Under the pieces are notes generated by a model, which saw only the letters and a list, made by a program, of their open reading frames with translations, was not told where the DNA came from and made no database searches. From contig JAPZTO010000001.1 of the NCBI GenBank assembly GCA_027532775.1, positions 930,001-994,000 of the forward strand: a stretch of DNA of 64,000 bases, in the 5' to 3' direction. Made by a program: the position numbers and the translations under genes. The DNA comes from Beijerinckiaceae bacterium. Lineage in GTDB: Bacteria; Pseudomonadota; Alphaproteobacteria; Rhizobiales; Beijerinckiaceae. Position 1 is the first letter of the stretch, and every line of letters begins with the position of its first letter. This document shows, in pieces, positions 36,291 to 45,179 of the stretch.

Positions 36291-36830
36291 TTGCGGTCTG
36301 GCGGCTTTCGGCTCGCGTCCAGCGAGGTCAACGAGGCGATGGTCCATCAGTTGCTTGCCGGCGCCGACAACATCGTCTTGATTGGTGGCCCGGGAGCCGG
36401 CAAGACCGACATTGCATCGGCGCTTGGCATCCAGGCTGTCGAGCATCCCCGCAAAAAGGCGCGGTTCTTCTTGACCTTCGATCTGGTCAATGCGCTCGAG
36501 TAGACGAAGGCTGCGAACAAGGCCGGACAATTGGCCGAGCGTCTTATCCGCCTTGATCTCGTGATCCTCGATGAGCTCGGATAACTGCCCTTCAGCCCAT
36601 CCGGCGGCGCGCTCCTGTTCCAGTTGCTCTCCAAGCTCTACGAGCAGACCAGCGTCGTTATTACCACGAACCGCAGCTTCGCCGAATGGGCCGGCGATGC
36701 CACAATGACGACGGCATTGCTCGATCGGCTGACCCATCATTGCCATATCGTTGAGACCGGAGATGACAGCTTCTGCTTCAAGGCCAGCGCCGCAACCCCG
36801 AAAACGCGAAAGGAAAAAGCACGCGCTTGA
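36291..36830 (+). pseudogene. istB: Broken IS21-family istB (transposition ATPase)
   Basis: One frame carries the IstB core: Walker A GGPGAGKTDIASALG, AVEHPRKKARFFLTFDLVNA, then [40 protein letters not shown] and TTNRSFAEW. It is interrupted by stops at 36501-36503 (after NALE) and 36582-36584 (after DELG). The usual Ser-Val-Phe after the Trp is missing and the N-terminus is absent. No istA remains. Sequence resembling an IS21 end follows (about 36870-36920). The 363 bp before it (35928-36290) contain no gene I can support. Confidence 0.85.
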
Positions 36831-36950
36831 CGACCCGCCAATACCGCGGGAAACATCTTCAACCTGGGTCACTCCTCCACGAAAAACTTGGGTCAAATCT
36901 CAGCGGTAATTAACACTTGGCGGGCGGATTGAGTGCCTGAGGAGGTAGTG

Positions 36951-37499
36951 GTGAAGAACGCGGGCTTCAAACGGTTGTGGTCGGAGACGTTTTTCGATTG
37001 GATGGATATTCTTGTCTTTAGAATTTTTTATTCTAGAGAAAGATTTGAAATTGAACAGAAATTGATAATTGATAATGCAAAAAGGGCTGGTTCAGATGAA
37101 ATAAATGTAATATTTGGATTGATGGACTCTATTGACAATAAAGCGTCTGCATTACTTACTCACGTATCGCTTGTAATTGCAACTATAGCCATATTTTTTC
37201 AGGGACTAAAGAGCGAAGAGATTTTTTTTAGGTGGGTATATATTTTTGAAATGGCGGGATGTATTGCAGTCGCCCTGGTTTGCTTGAGGTGTATACGAAT
37301 GTCATCGGGTTCGGCGATGCAGTCTGGGTTGCCTGAGATGTTGGGCGCTACTCTTCCATCTGCGGAAGATAAAGAGTTGGTCCAAAGGCTTGGCTATGAG
37401 ATGTTTTGCAGGCGAATTCTTTATAATTTTGCATCTTCAGTATCAGCGTTATTGACCATAATTTTCTCTTTGTCGGTTGTCATGCACCAACTTATTTAG
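36951..37499 (+). CDS. AT-rich membrane protein with a Pycsar-effector-like (PycTM) pattern
   Basis: A 182-residue protein, much more AT-rich than its surroundings. An amphipathic N-terminus is followed by MDSIDNKASALLTHVSLVIA, where D-x-KAS-x-LL directly precedes the first helix. That is the pattern of PycTM and related 2-3TM effectors (helices at about 67-84, 94-113 and 158-182). Such proteins kill the infected cell by damaging the inner membrane. No cyclase gene is adjacent, so the Pycsar label is tentative; it could be another membrane toxin. The start is a GTG at 36951 with GGAGG 5 bp upstream; GTGs at 36948 and 36933 are in frame. Confidence 0.55.
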   Translation: MKNAGFKRLWSETFFDWMDILVFRIFYSRERFEIEQKLIIDNAKRAGSDEINVIFGLMDSIDNKASALLTHVSLVIATIAIFFQGLKSEEIFFRWVYIFEMAGCIAVALVCLRCIRMSSGSAMQSGLPEMLGATLPSAEDKELVQRLGYEMFCRRILYNFASSVSALLTIIFSLSVVMHQLI

Positions 37500-37552
37500 A
37501 ATTATTGGGTATAAATCGCTATTGAGGCGGCAAGAACAGGTGGAATGTTAAC

Positions 37553-37833
37553 ATGAAATTCACCCTGTTCTGGCTCAAAGCGCATTTCACCACCGACGCC
37601 TCGCTCGACCAAATCGTCGAAAACCTCACCCGCATCGGGCTCGAGGTCGAGTCGGTCGATGATCCCGGCAAGAAGCTCGGGGCCTTCACCATCGCCCACG
37701 TTGTTTCCGGCGAGCAGCCCCGAATGCGGATCGCCTCAGGTTCTGCTGGGTCGATGGCGGCGCGCCGGTGCAGGTGGTCTGTGGTGCGCCCAACGCAAGC
37801 ACCGGAATGAAAAGCGTGGTCTCGCCGCCCTGA
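37553..37833 (+). pseudogene. pheT: Fragment of pheT (phenylalanyl-tRNA synthetase beta chain), frameshifted
   Basis: The first 56 codons read [20 protein letters not shown] and on to HVVSGEQP, the N-terminus of PheT. A one-base loss at about 37718-37720 shifts the frame. The family sequence resumes in the new frame ([33 protein letters not shown]) and stops at 37831-37833. About 93 of roughly 800 codons remain. It is not functional and was presumably carried in with the island or left by an earlier insertion at pheT. Confidence 0.85.
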
Positions 37834-37895
37834 CATTGCCGCATTAGCCTAATCCAGCTTGAATTTCGTTCTGGCCGTGTTTGAGCCTGCCTCCG

Positions 37896-38246
37896 ATGTT
37901 GGACCGGCTCGTTGGCCGCTGGTTTGCCCTCTGCCCGCGCCTTAGGACGCCTGTAGCCAAGGTCTACCTGCCGCCGGGTGGCAAGCGCTTCCTTGCCGGC
38001 AAGGCGTGGCGCGTTGCCTATCTCTCGCAGAATGCCAGTTTGACCTTTGACCGGCTCTGCATCACCCGCGACCGGCTTCTCGCGCGAAAGCTGAAATCAC
38101 GGGATCCGGATTGCCCGCTGAAGCCGAAATGGATGCGCAACCGGACCCGTGAATCCCATCTCGACCGGCTGGAGCATTTGCATGTCCGTATGGATGTGGA
38201 AATGATGCGGCGCTTTGCCCCAGCTTTGTTGGCGGGGATCGTCTAG
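37896..38246 (+). pseudogene. Degraded zinc-ribbon-like hypothetical protein common in alphaproteobacterial mobile regions
   Basis: A 116-codon frame with VYLPPGGKRFLAGKAWRVAY, then FDRLCITRDRLLARKLKSRD and PKWMRNRTRESHLDRLEHLH. I recall similar short proteins in mobile alphaproteobacterial DNA in which two C-x2-C pairs flank LPPGG. Here the second pair is gone (LAGKAW) and the first is reduced (LCPRLRTP), and the N-terminus seems truncated. It is probably a remnant. No function is known to me. Confidence 0.45.
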
Positions 38247-38428
38247 GGCGGGTTAGGCAGGGAATTTCGGGCAGAAAAGGGGGCCGGAAGCGGAAGTTCT
38301 GCCAATGGGCATGAACCTGCTTCTTTCGGTCATCGTACGCAAATTACGAGTCATAGATTGTGTTGTCTGTGGCCTGCCACTCGACGGAATTCACTCCCTC
38401 ACCAAGCGCGAAGGTGTTGACGGAACAC

Positions 38429-38713
38429 CTAGCCTCCCTGTTGTTTTCGCCAGATGGTCAAGCCCACGATAAGGCCGCAGGCGGTAGCGTTGCCAAGGAA
38501 AACGATCGCCATGGCAGCGTCGCGCACAATGATGGCTGCATAGGCCACCGTGGCGATATGGGAGGCGAAGAACATCAGCCAGGTCGAACTTGCGACCCCA
38601 TGAGCCGCCAATGGTTCACGGGCAATCCGCAGGATCTGGGGAATGTAAGCGACAATCCGGAACGCATTGGTGATCGAGAAAATACCGGCAACCAGTGTCT
38701 CGAGCATCGTCAT
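38429..38713 (-). CDS. Small PQ-loop / SemiSWEET-like membrane protein
   Basis: A 94-residue protein with three predicted helices: LVAGIFSITNAFRIVAYIPQ, SSTWLMFFASHIATVAYAAI and AIVFLGNATACGLIVGLTIW. The Pro-Gln in AYIPQILR and the three-helix size fit PQ-loop or SemiSWEET proteins, which dimerise to move small solutes. The ATG at 38713 has GAAGG 7 bp upstream; the longer open frame before it is not membrane-like. It is divergent from the response regulator gene (206 bp between starts). Substrate is unknown. Confidence 0.65.
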   Translation of the reverse strand: MTMLETLVAGIFSITNAFRIVAYIPQILRIAREPLAAHGVASSTWLMFFASHIATVAYAAIIVRDAAMAIVFLGNATACGLIVGLTIWRKQQGG

Positions 38714-38919
38714 GATCAAACCTTCCGCAAGCATCGACAAGGGAGTTCGCACCTTCGAAGAAGAGTTGCCTCCGCTGCGCCGAGGCTGGCAAAACTGGGG
38801 TGGATCTTCCATCCTCCAGAAGGATCGCCCAGCCGATTGCAGGATCATCCAAATGTCTGGGCCATTCCAACGCAGCGCTCTTGCATGCTAACCTCTCACT
38901 CGTCCTGGAGACCTTCCCG

Positions 38920-39585
38920 ATGCGCGTTCTAGTCGTCGATGATCATGCCCTGATCCGGGAGGCCATGGTCTCGATCCTGCGCGAGATCAGGCCGGGCGCC
39001 GAGATCGAGACGGCCGCCGATGTGCGGTCCATGTACGAGATCCTGGACAAGGGAGCCGTTTTCGAACTGCTGCTGCTGGACCTAAACTTGCCTGATGGAC
39101 ACGGTCTACCCCTGCTGGAGGGGGTCATCCAGCGCTATCCTGCCCTGCCAATCGCGGTTCTCTCCGCCGAGCGCGATCCATCGGTGATGCGACGAACAAT
39201 CGAGGTCGGCGCACAGGGCTATATCGCGAAAACAGAGCCGCGCGACTTGCTCATCAGAGCGATCGAACTCATCCTCGCCCATGGAGTTTATGTCCCGCTC
39301 GCCGCGCTCGGGCCTACCCTAAAGCCGTCAGGGCCGACTGAAGATGACGTTCCCCGTGTAGCAACTCCATCGCCGGTCTCGCTCGGCCTGACAGACCGGC
39401 AAGTGGAAGTGCTGGCACTCCTCATGCAGGGAAAGAGCAACAAGCACATCTGCCGGGATCTTTCTCTCGCAGAGCCGACTGTAAAAAATCACATATCGGC
39501 GATCCTGCGAGCCCTGAACGTCAACAGTCGCACCGAGGCCGTGCTGGCTGTCACGAAGTATGGCTGGTCTCTGGGGAAGCCCTGA
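38920..39585 (+). CDS. NarL/LuxR-type response regulator
   Basis: A 221-residue regulator. The receiver has acidic residues Asp7-Asp8, phospho-acceptor Asp54 (LLLDLNLPDG), Ser/Thr in AVLSAERD and Lys in YIAKTEP. The LuxR helix-turn-helix is GLTDRQVEVLALLMQGKSNK then SLAEPTVKNHISAILRALNV. Start at 38920 (MRVLVVDDHALIREAM) with GGAG upstream. It is convergent with the hybrid kinase gene and overlaps it by 35 bp; the two are presumed partners. Its targets may include the PQ-loop gene across the divergent gap. Confidence 0.92.
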   Translation: MRVLVVDDHALIREAMVSILREIRPGAEIETAADVRSMYEILDKGAVFELLLLDLNLPDGHGLPLLEGVIQRYPALPIAVLSAERDPSVMRRTIEVGAQGYIAKTEPRDLLIRAIELILAHGVYVPLAALGPTLKPSGPTEDDVPRVATPSPVSLGLTDRQVEVLALLMQGKSNKHICRDLSLAEPTVKNHISAILRALNVNSRTEAVLAVTKYGWSLGKP

Positions 39586-41821
39586 GCGCGGAACTTCTCA
39601 ACCGGACGAGGACCGTCCTGAGCCGAAGCGGTGAGATCGGTTTCTCAAGAAGCAGGAGACTGGCGGCCTGCGCACGCGCACGAGCTTCATCGCGGACATC
39701 CCCGGAAATGATCACGGCCGGGATCTCGCAAAGGAACCGGTTGCGCAGGGCCTCGATCACGGTCGGTCCTTGAGGCCCGCCCTCGATATGCAGATCGGCA
39801 AGGATCATGTCGGGCGCTTTGTCTAGCAGCCTGGCGATCGCCTCGTCCTGCGAACGCGCCGTCAGGACCTCACAACCCCATTCACGCAGCAGGCCAGCCA
39901 TACCCGCGAGAATAGCCTCGTGATCATCGATCACCAGAATCCGGGCCCCGGCAAGCCGTTGATCAGCACCACCATGGGCGACTTTCGGCTGCATGACGGC
40001 AGGAACGACAGGAACGACAATGCGGAAGCACGATCCTTGGCCGGGCCGCGAGCAGACGGCCACATCAAGGCCGAGAATGCTGGCGAGGCGCGCCACGATC
40101 GCTAGCCCGAGGCCAAGGCCCTCATTCCGAGCGTCTTGACCTGCATACCCGGATCGATGGACCTGGTAGAAATCCTCGAAGATCCGGGCTTGCTCCTGTT
40201 CCGGGATGCCGATGCCGCTATCCCAGACTTCAATGCGGACAGCGTTGCCACGGGGGCGAACGCCGACGACAACCCGTCCGCGTTTTGTGTAGCGAACCGC
40301 GTTGCTTACAAGGTTGAACAGGATGCGCTGGAGGAGGATCGCGTCTGACCGAACCCAGAGATCGGTTGGACGACACCGCAAGGCCAGATCCTTTCCCTTT
40401 GCTTCCTGTAAAAATGTCGCCTCGACATGGTCAAAGACCGATTGCAGCGGGAAGTCCCGGATATCCGCCCGCACCGCGCCGGCTTCAAGCCGCGACACAT
40501 CCAGGAGATTGTCGAAGAGCCCGTTTATCGAAGCCATGGCTTGCTCGATGCGCGATCTCAGCAAGATGTCGGGCTGCTTCCCGTCAGACGCGGATAGCTG
40601 CGCGACGAGCAGGTTCAGGGCGTGCAGGGGCTGCCGGAGATCATGGCTTGCGGCGGCAAGAAACCGTGACTTGGCAAGACTGGCCTCTTGCAGCTTCCGG
40701 GTCCGGTCCTCGACTTGTTCTTCGAGCCCGGTCCTCGCGCGCTCGAGTTCCGTCGCCATCACGTTGAACTCATTCCCGAGCGCAGCCAGTTCATCATCGC
40801 CTTCGATCCGGATCCGATGGGCCAGCTCGCCACGTCCGATCCGCGCTGCACCGTCCGAAATGGCCTGGATTGGCCGCACCATCCGGTAGGCGAGGATCGA
40901 GGCGATGCCGAGCGCCGCGAGGAAGCTCAGAACGCCGATTGCCGATGACCGCCACAAGGTCCGGATCAGCGGCTCCCTGGCCTCCTGTTCGGGAATTTCG
41001 AGAACAAGGTTCCAATCCGGAACCGGGATGTTCTGATAGGACAGAACGGCCCTTTGCCCGGCAAGTCCCTCAGCGACCTGAATGGCTCCATCTGACTGTG
41101 TACGTAACAGCGAAAGAATTCGCGACGCGTCCGTGTTGCGCAGGACAACTGCGATATCCGGGTGGGAAATAACGCGGCCGGCCCGGTCGATAACATAGGC
41201 CTGTCCTTGCCGTCCGACGCGTGTTTCCGAAATGGTGTCCTGGGCAAACGTAATGTTGATTTCGGCGAGGATCACGCCGGCTTCCGGCCGTGCTCCGGAG
41301 AGGGCCATAATCATCAGGGGTTCACCGGCCTGTTCGAAATAGACCGGGCCGTAGAAGTGGCTATCCCGTCTGGCTGTTTGAACGGCGGGTTCGGTGGACC
41401 GGTTCGCCTGCGAATCCTGTTGATCAACGCCAGTCCGTGAAACCACGAGGCGTTCCCGGCCATCCTTGTCGATGAACGCTACATGGTTGATTGCCGGAAC
41501 TTGCTTCATGACCCGTAGTGCATCGAGGCGATGCTGTGCTGCGTCGCCGTGATCCCAGCCCAGATGGGTCAAGAACCGCAACTGTCCTTCAATACCTTGC
41601 AGGAAACTGGCAATCCGGTTCGCCGCCGATGCTGTGTTGGCCCGCTGGATCTCAATTTGCGAAGCCTGCTGTTCCTGGGCTGCAAGCCATACACCCATCA
41701 GGGTGTAGCCAATCAGCGGAACACCGACGGCGGCGATGAAGAAAGCGATGTATTTCCCGAGGAGTGACCGCAAGCGCACCGGCATGAATTTACTGGAGCG
41801 AACTTGCCCTCCGTCAATCAT
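39551..41821 (-). CDS. Hybrid sensor histidine kinase with periplasmic Cache-like domain
   Basis: A 756-residue kinase. One helix at about 24-47 and another at about 291-314 bracket a periplasmic region of about 240 residues resembling a double Cache sensor (VAFIDKDGRERLVVSRTGVD, AYVIDRAGRVISHPDIAVVL). HAMP follows (RPIQAISDGAARIGRGELAH), then HisKA with His393 in ASHDLRQPLHAL, ATPase boxes N (NLVSNAVRYT), G1 (DSGIGIP) and G2 (GLGLGLAIV), and a C-terminal receiver with Asp676 (ILADLHIEGG). The ATG at 41821 lacks a clear ribosome site; 41785 is an alternative. The binding-protein gene at 41961 is divergent from it. Confidence 0.9.
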   Translation of the reverse strand: MIDGGQVRSSKFMPVRLRSLLGKYIAFFIAAVGVPLIGYTLMGVWLAAQEQQASQIEIQRANTASAANRIASFLQGIEGQLRFLTHLGWDHGDAAQHRLDALRVMKQVPAINHVAFIDKDGRERLVVSRTGVDQQDSQANRSTEPAVQTARRDSHFYGPVYFEQAGEPLMIMALSGARPEAGVILAEINITFAQDTISETRVGRQGQAYVIDRAGRVISHPDIAVVLRNTDASRILSLLRTQSDGAIQVAEGLAGQRAVLSYQNIPVPDWNLVLEIPEQEAREPLIRTLWRSSAIGVLSFLAALGIASILAYRMVRPIQAISDGAARIGRGELAHRIRIEGDDELAALGNEFNVMATELERARTGLEEQVEDRTRKLQEASLAKSRFLAAASHDLRQPLHALNLLVAQLSASDGKQPDILLRSRIEQAMASINGLFDNLLDVSRLEAGAVRADIRDFPLQSVFDHVEATFLQEAKGKDLALRCRPTDLWVRSDAILLQRILFNLVSNAVRYTKRGRVVVGVRPRGNAVRIEVWDSGIGIPEQEQARIFEDFYQVHRSGYAGQDARNEGLGLGLAIVARLASILGLDVAVCSRPGQGSCFRIVVPVVPAVMQPKVAHGGADQRLAGARILVIDDHEAILAGMAGLLREWGCEVLTARSQDEAIARLLDKAPDMILADLHIEGGPQGPTVIEALRNRFLCEIPAVIISGDVRDEARARAQAASLLLLEKPISPLRLRTVLVRLRSSALRASPETSHTS

Positions 41822-41960
41822 GGATCTGTTGCCGTCTGCCGATCAAGTGGTCCAAAAGTATCGCCTTCAGCAGGCGCATTTGGGCCTCCTGGATGATTGA
41901 GACCCTTGGCGTCGAGCGTGCATTGTTCCTGATATCGAAGCAAGATTTCGGAGCGCACCC

Positions 41961-42755
41961 ATGATTGCCAATCGTATTCATCGTCTTGGCTTCCTGTTGT
42001 TGGCAGGCCTCGGCGTGTCCACCATGCCGGTGGTTTCGCAGGCCGCCGAGCTTCGGGTCATCGCCCCCAACGCCGTCAAGCACGCCGTGGAGGATGTCGT
42101 CGAGCCCTGGGCACGGCAGAACGGGGTCAAGCTCAATTTCACCTGGACGGGCTCGGAAGCGATCGGCCGTCGCGTTCTTGAGGGCGAGGTATTTGACGTT
42201 GTGATCACCACGGATCGCGGCATTGACGCACTTCTCAAGGCCGGGAAGATCGCGGTTCACACCAAGATGCCCTTTGCCCGCTCGGCTGTCGCGGTGGGGG
42301 TCGGACCCGGAATTGCCAAGCCGGACATCTCGACGGTCGAAGGGCTAAAGGCCGCCATTCGCAACGCGAAGACCATCGCCATCTCCTCAGGCGCCAGCGG
42401 ACGATATCTTGAGCAGCTGTTTGAGCAGTTGGGCGTTGCGAATGAGATCAAGTCGAAACTCCGGCAGCCACCATCAGGAGCCCAGATCGGTGAACTCCTC
42501 GCCCGTGGCGACGCCGAGCTCGGCTTCCAGCAAGTTACCGAACTCATTGGGGCCGAAGGCTTCCAATATGTGGGCCCCCTGCCATCCGAGGTCCAGAATT
42601 ATACGGTCTGGGCAGCAGGATTGCATTGGACCGGGGTCATGTATTCCCAGATGTCCGAGATCGATCTTTCAACAGAACTGGTGAAGCAGTTGACGAAACC
42701 TGCATCGGACGCCGTTCTCAGAAAAACGGGTCTTGATCCTGTCCGCAATCCTTGA
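41961..42755 (+). CDS. ModA-like periplasmic binding protein, no permease nearby
   Basis: A 264-residue protein with a signal peptide (LGFLLLAGLGVSTMPVVSQA) and a type II binding-protein fold of the molybdate-binding kind (LRVIAPNAVKHAVEDVVEPW, FDVVITTDRGIDALLKAGKI, ISSGASGRYLEQLFEQLGVA). It is close to the ModA-like proteins annotated as substrate-binding without permease partners. It is divergent from the hybrid kinase gene with only 139 bp between starts. A role as a ligand-binding partner of the kinase is possible, as is simple co-regulation. Ligand is unknown. Confidence 0.75.
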   Translation: MIANRIHRLGFLLLAGLGVSTMPVVSQAAELRVIAPNAVKHAVEDVVEPWARQNGVKLNFTWTGSEAIGRRVLEGEVFDVVITTDRGIDALLKAGKIAVHTKMPFARSAVAVGVGPGIAKPDISTVEGLKAAIRNAKTIAISSGASGRYLEQLFEQLGVANEIKSKLRQPPSGAQIGELLARGDAELGFQQVTELIGAEGFQYVGPLPSEVQNYTVWAAGLHWTGVMYSQMSEIDLSTELVKQLTKPASDAVLRKTGLDPVRNP

Positions 42756-42822
42756 ATTGGCCGAAAGAGCGGTGAAGACCGGGCCTTTCGTTCGATCTTC
42801 ACCTCCACCAAGGAGGCAGACA

Positions 42823-43830
42823 TTACCGGACCATGCGGTCGATCCGAACGGCAGCCGTTGCGGGAATGGTGATGCCAATCTGACTGGCAGCCCCGGAATG
42901 AAGAATAAACTCGTAGCGCGAGGGCTGTTCGACGGGGATATTGCGGGGATGGTGGCCGCGCAGGATCCGGTCCACGAATTTCGCGGCCTGCCGCCAAGTC
43001 GAACGCAGGTTCGGACCATAGCTGAACAGGCAACCGGCATCCACAAACTCTGACCAGCCTGAGACAATCGGAACACGGTGTGTATTCTGAAACTCGGCAA
43101 GTGCTACAGCCCGGCTCAGCAGCAGGGCATCCGGGAAGGCGATCACGCCGCCAACCTTGTCGCCGAGCAGTTTGGCAAAGGCGGGATCAAAATCGGCCGC
43201 TGAATAGACCGGGCAGTAAGTGACCTTGAGTCCGAGCTTGCCTGCCGCCTCGCTGGACGCCTTGAGCTCCAGCTGTTCGCCGGGATGGGCGGGGTTGGCA
43301 AGAATGCCGATTGTCGTGATGTCAGGTAGCAGTTCCTTCAGGATTTCGATGCGCTTCCCCACCAGTGAGAGGCTCTGCATCGCGATCCCGGTTGCATTGC
43401 CGCCCGGTCTCGAAAAGCTGCTGACGAGTCGTGCCTCGACGGGATCGCCGGAAAAGCCGAAAACAATGGGTACTTTCGGGTCGAGTTCGCGAATGCCAAG
43501 AATCATAGCCCCCTGTGCCACAAGAACGTCGGGCTGGTTTTGAAGGAGCTCGGCGGCCAATTTTGGCGCTTGGTTCCTGTCTCCCCACCGTTGATCAATC
43601 CGAATGTTCTGCCCTTCACGCCAGCCGAAGTCGCGCAGCCCTGCTTGAAGTGCTTCGAGGTAAGCCGGTGTCGGAAGTGGCCCTGCCGTACCGGCAAGCC
43701 ACCCGATCTTCCGGATCGTCTGCGCGTCCGCCCTCTGCACAGCGCCGGGAACCATGCCAGAGATGGACGTTGCTGCGACAAGCGACAGGAAAGTCCGTTT
43801 ATTCAAAACACGCGTCGATCGTGCGGACAT
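42823..43830 (-). CDS. ABC-type periplasmic binding protein (ABC_sub_bind family), orphan
   Basis: A 335-residue protein with a signal peptide (FLSLVAATSISGMVPGAVQR-ADA) and the ABC_sub_bind core (RKIGWLAGTAGPLPTPAYLE, QNIRIDQRWGDRNQAPKLAA, PIVFGFSGDPVEARLVSSFS, PGGNATGIA). These resemble tryptophan or other amino-acid binding receptors. There is no permease or ATPase next to it. Start at 43830 has GGGATGA upstream; the in-frame ATG at 43899 is less likely because it would bury the signal. It is convergent with the ModA-like gene; the two flank the sensor region together. Confidence 0.82.
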   Translation of the reverse strand: MSARSTRVLNKRTFLSLVAATSISGMVPGAVQRADAQTIRKIGWLAGTAGPLPTPAYLEALQAGLRDFGWREGQNIRIDQRWGDRNQAPKLAAELLQNQPDVLVAQGAMILGIRELDPKVPIVFGFSGDPVEARLVSSFSRPGGNATGIAMQSLSLVGKRIEILKELLPDITTIGILANPAHPGEQLELKASSEAAGKLGLKVTYCPVYSAADFDPAFAKLLGDKVGGVIAFPDALLLSRAVALAEFQNTHRVPIVSGWSEFVDAGCLFSYGPNLRSTWRQAAKFVDRILRGHHPRNIPVEQPSRYEFILHSGAASQIGITIPATAAVRIDRMVR

Positions 43831-44182
43831 GTGCCAATCATCCCGACTTCGGTTCAGCGCTTGGCAAACGACCACCGCGCCAGATTTCAGTGTCGCCATC
43901 ACGTCCCCGAATAGCAAGGTGCAGAACACCGCAGGAGCCCTTAGCGATCTCAGAGATCTGCTCGCTCTAAGGAGGCCGGCTGTCTTGAGATAGAGGCTTT
44001 GGTAGGGTGCAATTGCTCTTGGAGCATTGGAAGGGCCGCTATCGGGTGGCGGTCAAGGACCCATAAGTGACCGTTTTGAGGGCGCGAAGTCGCCATTCGG
44101 GGAACGAATTGAGAGGCACACGACTGGCGTCGTGATTTACATGAACCTGATGCCCATGGGACCGATAGCAAGCCACGAGGCG

Positions 44183-44212
44183 CCCCTGCCCCCGAAAACG
44201 GGCGTAGGGGCT
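44183..44212. repeat. Imperfect hairpin, GCCCCTGCCCCCG / CGGGCGTAGGGGC
   Basis: Arms with one bulge enclose AAAA. Related C-run/G-run hairpins follow at about 44546-44566 and 44640-44665, so three similar structures lie in the 791-bp gap 43831-44621 and the end of the next gene. No gene is supported in that gap. Confidence 0.4.
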
Positions 44213-44371
44213 CGAGAGGGCAGCCGCAAAGTCGTTTCTTCGGTCGACAAGGAGGCTTAGAGCGGCTGAGCTGGCAATTCAGGCCGAAACCATTCGCCGG
44301 TTCCAGGCGCCCAAAAGTGCGGGCTTGATCAGACTGTCAGCTGAGTAGACCCGTGAGAGCGAAAGCGACCC

Positions 44372-44417
44372 GCGCTCAGCCCGGCTTGCAACCCCGACCA
44401 GCCGCCGGGCTGAGCGC
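44372..44417. repeat. Perfect 14-bp inverted repeat with 18-bp spacer
   Basis: GCGCTCAGCCCGGC (44372-44385) pairs with GCCGGGCTGAGCGC (44404-44417). It lies downstream of the replication-like winged-helix gene, with no T-run, so an origin, operator or recombination site is as likely as a terminator. Confidence 0.6.
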
Positions 44418-44621
44418 TAATCCTGAGAGCGTGCGAAACCCGGCCGTTGGCAGCAGCGTGGCGGGTCGTGTCGAAGAACATCGCACTGCAGTGAGATAGA
44501 GCATGCTCCTCATCCGAAGCACCACCTCCCCCAAGATATATAAAGGTCCCCCGTTTTTGGGGGCGGGGAATTCCATTTTCAACGACGTTCGGTGGCAGGG
44601 ACGCTGTCAAAGCGAGTGGAT

Positions 44622-45143
44622 TCATGTGCCAGACTGTTCCCCTGCCCCCGCTTTCGGGGGTAGGGCGCACCCGTTTTCGAGTGCGGGGATTTTCTTTTCC
44701 GAACGCTTCCAGTCATTTGTAGGCGCTATGCCTTCCGCAGTTGGAAGCCACGTCAGACAAAATCGCGACGGTCGCTTGGCACAGCCGTAACTCCGTCCGC
44801 CTTGCACCGTCATCAGCACGAAGCCTGCCTGCTCCAATTCGCGGAGAGCGCCAGGGATTGAACTCTCCCTGACACCAAACGACTTGAAGTCCGAGTAAGT
44901 CACTGCAAGGAACCCATTCTGGCGACCGGCATGAGCCATGTGCTCGTCGATCAACCGAAAGAGACAATGCAGTGCTGCCCGGGATAGCAAGCGAAACGCC
45001 TGAGAAGTAATCATTTCTCGGGTGAGCCAAAACCAGGCTTGCCCTTCCGGCGGCCCCAGCATTTTTCGCAGTTTCTGGTCCGCCGGTATCGATGTCGTTC
45101 TTCCCTTGGCATCATGCCGGCATCCGGTATGGCGCACTGGCAT
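44622..45143 (-). CDS. Winged-helix replication/regulatory-like protein of integrative elements
   Basis: A 173-residue protein. DQKLRKMLGPPEGQAWFWLT, REMITSQAFRLLSRAALHCL and FRLIDEHMAHAGRQNGFLAV resemble a conserved family I recall near integrases in alphaproteobacterial islands, with a winged-helix fold (SIPGALRELEQAGFVLMTVQ). The C-terminus (PALENGCALPPKAGAGEQSG) looks like one of the Pro-Lys-Asn-Gly type repeats seen at the end of such proteins. A second unit (MEFPAPKNGGPLYI, about 44582-44541) lies in the same frame beyond the stop, so the tail may be truncated by a stop. GAGG lies 8 bp before the ATG. It is the last gene of a three-gene set with 45180 and 45474. Confidence 0.6.
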   Translation of the reverse strand: MPVRHTGCRHDAKGRTTSIPADQKLRKMLGPPEGQAWFWLTREMITSQAFRLLSRAALHCLFRLIDEHMAHAGRQNGFLAVTYSDFKSFGVRESSIPGALRELEQAGFVLMTVQGGRSYGCAKRPSRFCLTWLPTAEGIAPTNDWKRSEKKIPALENGCALPPKAGAGEQSGT

Positions 45144-45179
45144 TACAGCGTCCTCAATTCCAGCCGAGGACGATTGGGG

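Noticed and set aside
44329-44670. 113-codon frame overlapping the winged-helix gene end
   Set aside because: Different phase from the winged-helix gene and its tail repeats; probably shifted reading of the same repeats.
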